Below, piece after piece: positions 30,030-37,857 of a DNA stretch of 64,000 nucleotides. Position 1 is the first letter of the stretch. Every line of letters begins with the position of its first letter. The stretch is from assembly GCA_017516065.1 (NCBI GenBank), contig JAFWDQ010000021.1:80958-144957 (forward strand). The letters are read 5' to 3'. The position numbers and the translations under genes were made by a program. Under the pieces are notes generated by a model. The model did not search any database, was not told where the DNA came from, and saw only the letters and a list, made by a program, of their open reading frames with translations. The DNA is from Oscillospiraceae bacterium. Its GTDB lineage: Bacteria; Bacillota; Clostridia; Oscillospirales; Oscillospiraceae.

Positions 30030-30977
30030 GTGAAACATCATACCAGACCGCTTCTCTGCACCGCCGTCCTTCTGCTGACGGCGGTGCTTCTGCTGCCCCG
30101 GACCGCGGCTCTCTCTCCCGGCGGGGAGAACAGCGCGCCCATTGCGGAACGTCTGGCTCTCACCACCTACCGGGACGTGCCCGTGGAGGGGCGCCTCTCC
30201 GCCGTGGATCCCGAGGGCGACGCCGTGACCTTCCGGCTCCTGGACCGGCCGGTCCGGGGCGCGGTGGAAATCGCCGAGAACGGCGTGTTCCGATACACTC
30301 CCTATGAGCGCAAGGCGGGGCGGGACCGGTTCACCTATGTGGCGGAGGACGGCGCCGGAAACGTCTCAAAGCCGGTGGAGGTTTCGGTGCAGATCGAGAA
30401 GGCCAAAACCGACGTGCGCTACGCGGATCTTAAGGGCTCCGCCACGGAGCGGGCCGCCCTGAAGCTGGCGGAGGAGGGCGTCCTCATCGGCCAGCAGATC
30501 GGCCAGACCTGGTACTTTGAACCGGAGAGTCCCGTCTCCCGCAGCGCCTTTCTGGCCATGGCCATGACCGCCGCCGGGACGGACAGACTTTCCTCCGTCA
30601 CCGCCTCCGGCTTCGCCGACGACGACAGCATCCCCGCCTGGGCCGCCGGTTACGTGGCCACCGCCCGGGCAAACGGCGTGATCCGCGGCACCGAGACGCC
30701 GGAGGGCACCGCACTCTTCCGGCCCAACGACCCCTGTACCCGGGCCGAGGCCGCCGTGATCATCAATAATCTCCTCCGGATTGCCGACGTGTCCTCCGTC
30801 TCCGTGTCCGAAAGCGTTCCCGTCTGGGCCAGACAGGCCGCGGTGAACCTCACCGCCTGCGGTCTGCTCCGGACCGACGAATCCGGTGCGCTGCGTCTGG
30901 AGGCCCCCATTACCAGAGGCGAGGCGGCGGCGCTGCTCTGCGCCGCCATGGAACTGCTGGAGGCCCGATCCGCGTAA
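30030..30977 (+). CDS. Secreted Ig-like and SLH-domain protein
   Basis: 315 aa from GTG at 30030, with AAGGAGG at 30016-30022. A signal peptide (KHHTRPLLCTAVLLLTAVLL) is followed by a cadherin/Ig-like module at about 36-130 (VDPEGDAVTFRLL, FRYTPYE, FTYVAEDGAGN) of the type found in tandem in adhesins. Residues about 135-315 hold three weak SLH domains (FADDDSIPAWAAGYV, CTRAEAAVIINNL, ITRGEAAALLCA). It is probably a short wall-anchored adhesin-like protein. No partner gene is apparent. Confidence 0.85.
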   Translation: MKHHTRPLLCTAVLLLTAVLLLPRTAALSPGGENSAPIAERLALTTYRDVPVEGRLSAVDPEGDAVTFRLLDRPVRGAVEIAENGVFRYTPYERKAGRDRFTYVAEDGAGNVSKPVEVSVQIEKAKTDVRYADLKGSATERAALKLAEEGVLIGQQIGQTWYFEPESPVSRSAFLAMAMTAAGTDRLSSVTASGFADDDSIPAWAAGYVATARANGVIRGTETPEGTALFRPNDPCTRAEAAVIINNLLRIADVSSVSVSESVPVWARQAAVNLTACGLLRTDESGALRLEAPITRGEAAALLCAAMELLEARSA

Positions 30978-31061
30978 TCCGATCTCCCCCTTCCTGTGTT
31001 TGTGATAATTGCAACAAAGCAGGCCGGATTTGTAACTATTTGTTCCAATCGGCGCCGGAAC

Positions 31062-31107
31062 GCCCGATTTTTGCAGGATTGTTTCTTGTATCCTGCAAAA
31101 ATCGGGC
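31062..31107. terminator. Long perfect inverted repeat (bidirectional terminator-like)
   Basis: A perfect 18-bp stem (31062-31079 with 31090-31107), 10-base loop, starting GCCCGATTTTTGCAGGAT. A T-rich stretch follows on the plus strand. The rest of 30978-31255 has no gene I can support. Confidence 0.75.
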
Positions 31108-31255
31108 ACCTTTTATGACAAAAACTGAATTCTGTTCAGGTTTCGTCCCGTTTCCATCCGTTTTTTTGCAATTTCCGGCCCTTATTCTGCTCGTTTTCTT
31201 CGGTTTCAACCAGTTTTTACCCCTTTATCCCCTCACTTTTTTGTCCTTTTCGCTC

Positions 31256-31284
31256 TTGACAAACAAACTGCAATATGGCACAAT
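31256..31284 (+). promoter_or_regulatory. Promoter of the SLC13-type permease
   Basis: TTGACA (31256-31261), 17 bases, CACAAT (31279-31284). The leader is about 95 bases. Confidence 0.65.
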
Positions 31285-31383
31285 TATTGCGTTATTCAAT
31301 GTCTGTTCATAAACGCGCGGGGAATTTGCCTGCTCCGCGGAGGGGATGAACAGGATAAGAGTTGTGTGAGGTGTTAAAAAAAC

Positions 31384-32757
31384 GTGAAAAAGAGACTCAT
31401 CGGTTTGATCCTGGCCGTCCTGCTGATCGTCGTCTTCTCCGTGATTGCGCCGTTCGAGGGTCTGGATCACGCAGGCATGATCTCCATCGGTATCTTCCTG
31501 GGTGCGATCGTCTGCTTCGTTACCAACGTGTTCCCGATGGCTATCACATGTCTGGTCCTTATGGTCATCACCCCGTGGTTCGGGATCGGCTCTCTGACCC
31601 AGGTCTGGGCTGATTTCGGCGGTACATCCTTCTTCTTCGTCATGTTCACCTTCGGCCTGATGGCGGCCATGTCCGTCACCACGCTGCCCCAGCGTGTCGC
31701 CGCAGGATTGACAAAGATCTCCAAGGGTAAAGGCAAGCCCCTGGTCTTCGGCTTCATGATCGTCGCTGCCGTTCTGTCCGGCTTCATGTCCAACTTCGGC
31801 ACGCTGATCATGTTCTGCACCCTGATCACTGCCTTCCTGACGGCTACCGGCCGTAAGCCCGGCGAATCCGGCATCGGTCGTTCCCTGATGCTGGGCCTGC
31901 CCCTGACCTGCTGCGCCGGCGGTCTGATCGCTCCCTCCGGCACCCCGGGCAACCTGATTGCGCAGTCCTTCTTTGATACCATGCTGGGCGAGACCGTCTC
32001 CTTCGGCAGCTGGTTCATCTCCTACTTCCCCCTGGTCATTGTCTGCGTCATCATCATCAGCCTGATCATGTGCATCATCTTCAAGCCTGAGAATCTGCCC
32101 CAGGATAAGATGCAGAGCGTTATCGACGACGTGAAGGCCCTGGGTCCCATGACCTGGAAGGAAAAGGCCATCATCATCATCTATGTGCTCACCATCGTCT
32201 GCTGGTTCATGAGCACCTGGTTCCCCGTACTGAACACCACGGTCATCGCCGCTATCGCCCTGGGCATCATGTTCCTGCCCGGCCTGGACCTGGTCACCTG
32301 GAAGGACGTTGCCCGCGAGTCCGACTGGAACCTGCTGTTCGTCGTCGGCGCCGTGGCCGTCACCATGGGCTGCGTCAACACCACCGGCGCTATGGACTGG
32401 GTCGTCGACAAGGCTTTCGCCAACGTCGCCAACTGGAGCACCTTCATGATCTTCTTCATCTTCAATATCGTGATCATGATCCTCCGTACCTGCATCCCCA
32501 CCGCTCCGTCCACCCCGGCTATCTTTACCCCGATCCTGATCTCGGTGGCCGGCGTCGCCGGCGTCAGCCCCATCGCTCTGGGTATGATCCCCGTTATCTG
32601 GGCTTCCTTCCCGATGCTGCTGATCTACACCGAGCCCATCTATCTGTACACCTTCGCTTATGGTTACTACAAGCCCTTCGATCTGGACAAGTTCGGCCCG
32701 GCACTCTCCATCGTGATGTGTATCGTGCTGTCGTTCCTGCTCCCGACGATGTTCTAA
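31384..32757 (+). CDS. SLC13/DASS-type anion or dicarboxylate permease
   Basis: 457 aa from GTG at 31384. Around eleven hydrophobic helices with two re-entrant-type segments, LTCCAGGLIAPSGTPGNLIA and RTCIPTAPSTPAIFTPI, in the places where sodium:sulfate/dicarboxylate symporters carry SNT-like motifs. Substrate (citrate, C4-dicarboxylate, sulfate) is not decidable. Codon choice is strongly biased toward a small set (ATC, GGC, CTG, GTC), which suggests high expression. Convergent with a LysR regulator. Confidence 0.85.
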   Translation: MKKRLIGLILAVLLIVVFSVIAPFEGLDHAGMISIGIFLGAIVCFVTNVFPMAITCLVLMVITPWFGIGSLTQVWADFGGTSFFFVMFTFGLMAAMSVTTLPQRVAAGLTKISKGKGKPLVFGFMIVAAVLSGFMSNFGTLIMFCTLITAFLTATGRKPGESGIGRSLMLGLPLTCCAGGLIAPSGTPGNLIAQSFFDTMLGETVSFGSWFISYFPLVIVCVIIISLIMCIIFKPENLPQDKMQSVIDDVKALGPMTWKEKAIIIIYVLTIVCWFMSTWFPVLNTTVIAAIALGIMFLPGLDLVTWKDVARESDWNLLFVVGAVAVTMGCVNTTGAMDWVVDKAFANVANWSTFMIFFIFNIVIMILRTCIPTAPSTPAIFTPILISVAGVAGVSPIALGMIPVIWASFPMLLIYTEPIYLYTFAYGYYKPFDLDKFGPALSIVMCIVLSFLLPTMF

Positions 32758-32774
32758 GTTTCCATACAAACATC

Positions 32775-32810
32775 AAACCGCCTCCGGCAATCTGCCGGAG
32801 GCGGTTTTTT
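32775..32810 (+). terminator. Intrinsic terminator of the permease gene
   Basis: A perfect 15-bp stem (32775-32789 with 32793-32807), ATC loop, T-run continuing to 32810. Confidence 0.94.
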
Positions 32811-32839
32811 CTGCTTCAGGTCCGAGGGGGCTCTCTTCT

Positions 32840-33739
32840 TTACGCTCCCCGGAAGGCCGCCAGGAGCTTCTCCAGATACCGGAAAGCCAGCTCGTTCTTC
32901 TCGTCCGTATGGCACACCCAGACCAGCTGTTCCCGGATGGGCGTGGGATACTGGCGCAGATTGCCGCTGCGCATGATGCGGCAGATGGAGGTGGTCAGCA
33001 CGACACCCTGGCCCATGTCCGCCTCGGTGAAGGCCGTGTCCCGGTCCGGCACGATGATGAGCCGGGAGGGCCGCAGACCCACCTCGCCGCACTGGCGCTC
33101 CGCCCGCTGGCGGGTGTCCTCCTCGCTCTCCCCGTCAAAGCGTTCCAGGATCAGCGGTTCGCCGCAGAAATCCTCCACACCCCGGGGGCGGCCTGCTGTG
33201 GGATAGTCCGGCGACGCCAGCAGCACCACCGGCACGTCGATGAGCGGGGTCACCTCGATCCCCCTGCCCCGGGGCGCGCTGTGGTCATACATGACGGCCA
33301 CCTGTACCTCCCGGCGCAGGAACGCCGTCCTGAGCACATTGGGGTTCTGTCTGACGCTGCGGATCTCAAACTCCGGCACCTCCTGCCGCAGAGCGCGCCG
33401 GGCTGCGGCAAAGGCAGGACCCAGGTCGATCCAGTTCTGAGAACCCATGACCAGCACCGGCGCCGCGCAGGAGTCGCTGTAGGCCGCGCGCTGCTCCTCC
33501 AGCAGCTTCTGATACCGCGCAGATACGTCCTGGAAAAACGCCCGGAAGGCCTCTCCCTCCGTCGTCAGCGCCACATGGCTCCGGGAGCGGATAAACAGCG
33601 GGAAGCCCAGCCGCTCCTCCATGCGGGCGATATGCTGGCTGACGGACTGCTGGGACATATACAGCTGCTTTGCCGTCTTGGTGAAGTTCAGTGTCTCCGC
33701 CACGGAGAGAAAGCAGCGGATATTGTTTTCATTGAGCAT
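32840..33739 (-). CDS. LysR-family transcriptional regulator
   Basis: 299 aa. GGAGGT precedes the ATG. The N-terminal winged helix is LNFTKTAKQLYMSQQSVSQH followed by IARMEERLGFPLF; the C-terminal two-lobed effector-binding domain fills residues about 90-295. The gene is convergent with the SLC13 permease rather than divergent, so the permease is only a possible target. Confidence 0.96.
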   Translation of the reverse strand: MLNENNIRCFLSVAETLNFTKTAKQLYMSQQSVSQHIARMEERLGFPLFIRSRSHVALTTEGEAFRAFFQDVSARYQKLLEEQRAAYSDSCAAPVLVMGSQNWIDLGPAFAAARRALRQEVPEFEIRSVRQNPNVLRTAFLRREVQVAVMYDHSAPRGRGIEVTPLIDVPVVLLASPDYPTAGRPRGVEDFCGEPLILERFDGESEEDTRQRAERQCGEVGLRPSRLIIVPDRDTAFTEADMGQGVVLTTSICRIMRSGNLRQYPTPIREQLVWVCHTDEKNELAFRYLEKLLAAFRGA

Positions 33740-33793
33740 CTTCTGACCTCCTCACAATGTGATCTGCGGTCTGTCACAAGGTTTTATTGTTAT

Positions 33794-33821
33794 ATTATAC
33801 CGTTTTTTCATGGGATTACAA
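33794..33821 (-). promoter_or_regulatory. Promoter of the LysR gene
   Basis: Minus-strand TTGTAA (33821-33816), 16 bases, consensus TATAAT (33799-33794). Confidence 0.6.
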
Positions 33822-33833
33822 GGGAAAAAACGC

Positions 33834-33875
33834 AAAAAAGGCCGGCATGCACAGCTGTGCATGCCGGCCTTTTTT
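33834..33875. terminator. Perfect 42-base palindromic bidirectional terminator
   Basis: AAAAAAGGCCGGCATGCAC pairs with its exact complement ending in TTTTTT around AGCT. It ends the minus-strand coaD cluster and reads as a terminator on both strands. The region 33876-33993 holds nothing further that I can support. Confidence 0.93.
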
Positions 33876-33993
33876 CTGCCGGTTCAGGAAGGGGACCTCA
33901 CAAAACACGACACGTCGCACTTACAGGGACGGGAAACAGCGCCTCCCTCCCCTTCCGGGACACGGCGGCGCTGGGTCCTGTATGATTGATTTG

Positions 33994-34482
33994 TTACCGG
34001 TTGGGATTGGAGGTCCTCACATTGGTGTTGGCCACGGAACGGAACTGGGTATGCGCCTCCCGCAGGGCCTCATAGGTCTTGGCCACCGTTGCCTCGGTCT
34101 GGGCCAGCATGTCCTCACAATACTTGTTGGTAGCGCTCTGGATCTCCTTGGCCTTGTTGCGGGCCGTCAGCAGCATCTGCTCGCCCTGCTCCCGGGCCAT
34201 GGCCAGAGTGTTCTCCTGGGAAGTCAGATACTTGGCCTCTTCCTCGGCCTTCTGCTTGATGACGTCCGCTTCCTTCCGGGCGCTGGAAATGAACTCATTG
34301 CGCGCCTCAAGAAGCTTCTTCGCCTCGCTGACCTCGGAGGGGAGCTGAGTCCGGATCTCTTCGATCATGTCCAGCATCTGATCCCGCTCTACCATACATT
34401 TTCCTGCCGCCAGGGGTACGCTCTTTGCCTCATCCACCATTGAGTACAGCATGTCAAGAAGTTCAGTGATCCCACTCGCCAT
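33994..34482 (-). CDS. Coiled-coil protein of unknown function (overlaps coaD)
   Basis: 162 aa, almost entirely charged heptad-like helix between residues 30 and 145 (for example KKLLEARNEFISSARKEAD), reminiscent of DivIVA/ATP-synthase-b style coiled coils but without DivIVA's N-terminal lipid-binding motif. No signal or membrane span. Its ATG lies inside the last codons of coaD (20-base overlap), so it should be translated with coaD. I do not recognise a characterised family. Confidence 0.8.
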   Translation of the reverse strand: MASGITELLDMLYSMVDEAKSVPLAAGKCMVERDQMLDMIEEIRTQLPSEVSEAKKLLEARNEFISSARKEADVIKQKAEEEAKYLTSQENTLAMAREQGEQMLLTARNKAKEIQSATNKYCEDMLAQTEATVAKTYEALREAHTQFRSVANTNVRTSNPNR

Positions 34483-34972
34483 GACGTTCCCTTCCTCTCT
34501 CTGTTTTTTCCATCACATCATTCACGATCTCATCCGGCACCCAGCCGGTGAGATTGACTCCATAGTTTGCCAGCTCCCGCACAGCCGTGGAGCTGATATG
34601 CAGGTACTGCTCCTCCGCCGGCAGGAACAGCGTCTCCGTCCCGGGATTGAGACTGCGGTTGATCCAGGCCATCTGCTGCTCTGAGGAGAAATCGGCCACA
34701 GACCGAAGGCCCTTGATGATCACCGCGGCGCCCTTCTCCCGGCAATAGTCCGAGAGCAGGCCCGAGCAGGCCTCCACCTCCACGTTGGGGATGTCCTTCA
34801 GCACCCGGCGCAGCAGCTCTACCCGCTCCTCGGGGCTGAACATATAGTGTTTTTCGCTGTTGCGCATGGCGCAGACCAGCACCCGGTCAAACAGGCCGGC
34901 GGCCCGCCGGATCACACTGACGTGGCCCAGCGTCACCGGGTCGAAACTTCCGGGGTAAACGGCAATCCTCAT
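34463..34972 (-). CDS. coaD: Phosphopantetheine adenylyltransferase
   Basis: 169 aa. It makes dephospho-CoA from 4'-phosphopantetheine and ATP. ATG at 34972 begins MRIAVYPGSFDPVTLGH, with the nucleotidyltransferase T/HxGH-type motif (TLGH, His17) and the later ISST motif; GGAG precedes it. An upstream reading adds 14 residues without homology. Co-oriented with rsmD (38 bases upstream), the common rsmD-coaD pairing. Confidence 0.97.
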   Translation of the reverse strand: MRIAVYPGSFDPVTLGHVSVIRRAAGLFDRVLVCAMRNSEKHYMFSPEERVELLRRVLKDIPNVEVEACSGLLSDYCREKGAAVIIKGLRSVADFSSEQQMAWINRSLNPGTETLFLPAEEQYLHISSTAVRELANYGVNLTGWVPDEIVNDVMEKTERGRERHGEWDH

Positions 34973-35010
34973 AGTAAATGCTCCGGCGCGGCGGTCCCGC
35001 GCCACTCCTG

Positions 35011-35562
35011 TCACAGATCCGGCTCGCGCCGGTAGGTCGTCAGCTTGATTTTGCCGTAGCGGTACTCCTTCCCCTTCCGATAGGGAGGCTGTACCTCAGG
35101 CAGGATATCCTCGCGCCTGCTTTCACACATAATTATACCATGTTCGGAAAGGATGTCAAACCTTGTTGCGCATTCCAGCGAAATTTTCAGTAATCCGCTG
35201 TCATACGGGGGGTCCAGAAACAGGATGTGGTACTTTTCACGCACTGTTTCCAGGAAACTTACGGCGTCCGCCTGGACCACACGGGCCCGATCCTGGAAGC
35301 CGCACAGGGTCAGATTCTCCCGGATCAGCTTCACCGCGTCGCTGCGGTGGTCCACCAGCACGGCCGAGGCCGCACCTCTGGAGAGCGCCTCGATGGCCAG
35401 CTGGCCCGTGCCGGCATACAGGTCCAGCACCCGGCGGCCCTCCAGTTCGAACTGGATGATATTGAACAGGGATTCCTTGACCATATCCGTCGTGGGACGG
35501 GTCTCAAGACCGGAGAGTTCCTTAAGCTTTCGGCCTCTGGCCGTGCCGCTGATGACACGCAT
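35011..35562 (-). CDS. rsmD: 16S rRNA (guanine-966-N2)-methyltransferase
   Basis: 183 aa. The ATG at 35562 is preferred because AAGGAG lies eight bases upstream; a GTG three codons earlier is too close. The start MRVISGTARGRKL is characteristic, the SAM-binding strand is VLDLYAGTGQLAIEALSRGA, and the catalytic motif is DPPY. It methylates G966 of 16S rRNA. Lies between uvrC (17 bases upstream) and coaD. Confidence 0.97.
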   Translation of the reverse strand: MRVISGTARGRKLKELSGLETRPTTDMVKESLFNIIQFELEGRRVLDLYAGTGQLAIEALSRGAASAVLVDHRSDAVKLIRENLTLCGFQDRARVVQADAVSFLETVREKYHILFLDPPYDSGLLKISLECATRFDILSEHGIIMCESRREDILPEVQPPYRKGKEYRYGKIKLTTYRREPDL

Positions 35563-35579
35563 GGCAGGCACTCCTTCCT

Positions 35580-37385
35580 CTACTTGTGAAACGCGGTGTA
35601 AACGTTCTCCGCCACATTGGCCGGGACCGCCTTCGCCAGCTCCTCCCGTCCGGCGGCCTTGATGGCTTTCACGCTGCCGAAGGCCTTCAGCAGCGCCGCC
35701 TTGCGGGCCGGACCCACACCGGGGATGCCGTCCAGGGCGGACTTTTTCATCTGCTTCGACTGCCGCTCCCTGTGATAGGTGATCGCGAAGCGGTGGGTCT
35801 CCTCCTGGATGCGGCCGATGAGGGCGAACAGCGCAGGGCTGCCGGTGAGCCCGATCTCACGGCCTGCCGCCGTCACCAGGGCCCGGGTGCGGTGCCGGTC
35901 GTCCTTGACCATGCCGTACACGGGCACAAAGATCTGCATCTGCTGTAAAATCTGCAGAACGGCGGCGGTCTGGCCCTGGCCGCCGTCAATGAGGAACAGG
36001 TCCGGCTTGTTGCCGAAGGATGCGTCCTCCCAGCGGCGGAGCCGCCGGGTCAGGACCTCCTTCATTGCCCCGTAGTCGTCGCCGCCCTCCGCCGTCTTGA
36101 TCTGATACCGGCGGTAGGCGCTGCGCCGGGGCCTGGCGTTTTCAAAGACAGTCATGGAGGCAACCGGGTCCTGACCGGCGGTATGGGAAATGTCGAAGGC
36201 CTCGATACGGACCGGGGGGCGCTCCATATCCAGCAGCTTCTGCAGAGAGAAAAGCAGGGCGCTGGTCTTCTCCTCCCGGGTGGCCGCCCGCTCCGCCTCT
36301 TCCTCGGCGTTGCGGCCCGCCAGCACCACATAGGCACGGCGGTTCCCGCGGACACCGGAGGCCAGGCGCACCGGATGTCCGGCCTGCTCCGAGAGGAACT
36401 GGGCCACAAGGTCCATGCTGTCGATAGCTCTGGGCAGCAGGATCTCCCTGGGAATGGACTCCCGCTCCCCGTAAAACTGGCGCACGGCGGCAGAGAGCAG
36501 GTCCTCCTCCTCTCCGGGACGGAAAAGACGGATCTCACGGCCCGCCAGTTCGCCGTCCCGGTAGTGGAGCACGGCCAGACAGCATCGGGGCTCCCCTTCA
36601 AAGTAACCTACGGCATCCAGATCGCTGCCGCCGAAGGCCACCACATTCTGCTGGCGTCTGCTCAGCGTCTCCACCGCCCGAAGACGGTCCCGGAGCTCGG
36701 CGGCCCGCTCAAAGCGCAAATCCTCCGCCGCCGCCTCCATCTCCTGCCGGAGATTGGCGGTGACCTCGTCGTGTCTGCCCTCCAACAGCAGGACCGCATG
36801 GTCCACAGCGGCCCGATACCGCTCCGGCTCCCCGGGGGGCAGACAGTAGCCGTCGCACAGGCCCATGTGATAGTTCAGACAGGGACGCTCCCGGCCGATC
36901 TCACGGGGAAAGCGCCGGGAACAGGTGGGCAGCTTCAGGGCGGCGCATACGGCGTCGATGACGGCCCTGGTCTCCGTCCGGCCGCCGAAAGGCCCGAAAT
37001 ACCGGGCTCCGTCGTCCGCCGGGACCCGGACCATGGAAAAGCGGGGGTATTCCTCCTGCACGGACAGGCGGAGATAGGGGTATCCCTTATCGTCCTTGAG
37101 CAGGATATTATAGCGGGGCATGTGGCGCTTGATCTGGGCGTTTTCCAGCACCAGCGCCTCAAACTCTGTGCGCACGGCGATGACGTCAAAATCATCCACC
37201 TTTGATACCATGCGCCGGGTCTTTTCGGAATGGCCGCTGCCGCTGCGGAAATACTGGCTGACCCGGTTTTTCAGGCTCTTGGCCTTTCCGACATAGATCA
37301 CCGTCCCGGTCTCGTCCTTCATCAGATAGACGCCGGGCTGCATCGGCAGTCGGTTTGCCTTTTCCCGCAGGGCATCTGTGTTCAC
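35580..37385 (-). CDS. uvrC: UvrABC excinuclease subunit C
   Basis: 601 aa, normal for UvrC, which makes both incisions during nucleotide excision repair. The N-terminal GIY-YIG domain (PGVYLMKDETGTVIYVGKAK) cuts 3', a UVR region at about 200-235 binds UvrB, the RNase H-like domain with DISHTAGQDPVASMTVF cuts 5', and tandem helix-hairpin-helix motifs close the protein (IPGVGPARKAALLKAFGSV). First gene of uvrC-rsmD-coaD-coiled-coil. Confidence 0.98.
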   Translation of the reverse strand: MNTDALREKANRLPMQPGVYLMKDETGTVIYVGKAKSLKNRVSQYFRSGSGHSEKTRRMVSKVDDFDVIAVRTEFEALVLENAQIKRHMPRYNILLKDDKGYPYLRLSVQEEYPRFSMVRVPADDGARYFGPFGGRTETRAVIDAVCAALKLPTCSRRFPREIGRERPCLNYHMGLCDGYCLPPGEPERYRAAVDHAVLLLEGRHDEVTANLRQEMEAAAEDLRFERAAELRDRLRAVETLSRRQQNVVAFGGSDLDAVGYFEGEPRCCLAVLHYRDGELAGREIRLFRPGEEEDLLSAAVRQFYGERESIPREILLPRAIDSMDLVAQFLSEQAGHPVRLASGVRGNRRAYVVLAGRNAEEEAERAATREEKTSALLFSLQKLLDMERPPVRIEAFDISHTAGQDPVASMTVFENARPRRSAYRRYQIKTAEGGDDYGAMKEVLTRRLRRWEDASFGNKPDLFLIDGGQGQTAAVLQILQQMQIFVPVYGMVKDDRHRTRALVTAAGREIGLTGSPALFALIGRIQEETHRFAITYHRERQSKQMKKSALDGIPGVGPARKAALLKAFGSVKAIKAAGREELAKAVPANVAENVYTAFHK

Positions 37386-37405
37386 GTCGTTCCTCCCGAT
37401 ATTAC

Positions 37406-37431
37406 GACAGCGCCGTAATCACGGCGCTGTC
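37406..37431 (-). terminator. Hairpin between ptsH and uvrC
   Basis: A perfect 11-bp stem (37406-37416 with 37421-37431), AATC loop. No U-run follows on the minus strand, so it may be a weak terminator or a processing/stability element after ptsH. Confidence 0.45.
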
Positions 37432-37454
37432 ATGTCCAAATTCATACGATAGAA

Positions 37455-37721
37455 TCAGCCCTCAAAGTTTTCCGTGGCGACCATCTCCGCCAGGACCTCC
37501 ACCGCTTCCTTCTCATCCGGACCGTCGGCCAGAATCGTGATGTTCATCCCGTTCTGGATACCCAGAGAGAGAAGCCCCAGAAGGCTTTTCGCATTGATGC
37601 GGCGCTCATCGCGCTCGACCCACACGCTGCTTTTATACTCGTTTGCCTTTTGAATAAAGAAAGTAGCCGGTCTCGCATGGAGACCTACTGTACTCTTGAC
37701 TGCAACTTCTTTCTGAATCAT
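37455..37721 (-). CDS. ptsH: Phosphocarrier protein HPr
   Basis: 88 aa. ATG at 37721 with GGAGG upstream; the longer reading is rejected. His15 in TVGLHARPAT is the PEP-dependent phosphorylation site and Ser46 in INAKSLLGL is the HPr-kinase site used in Gram-positive catabolite control. Retention of His15 excludes Crh. ptsI is not nearby; the gene has its own promoter. Confidence 0.96.
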   Translation of the reverse strand: MIQKEVAVKSTVGLHARPATFFIQKANEYKSSVWVERDERRINAKSLLGLLSLGIQNGMNITILADGPDEKEAVEVLAEMVATENFEG

Positions 37722-37796
37722 AGCAAATGATCCTCCTCTATACATATGCGAAACGACATTCCGGATAGATGCTTTTCGCCTAATCCCTCTTTAAAG

Positions 37797-37825
37797 AGTA
37801 TAACAAAGACACAGACCATCGTCAA
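37797..37825 (-). promoter_or_regulatory. SigA promoter of ptsH
   Basis: Minus-strand TTGACG (37825-37820), 17 bases, TATACT (37802-37797). Confidence 0.85.
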
Positions 37826-37857
37826 TTAGTATTTTCAAACAAGACTGCGGCGCCGTT

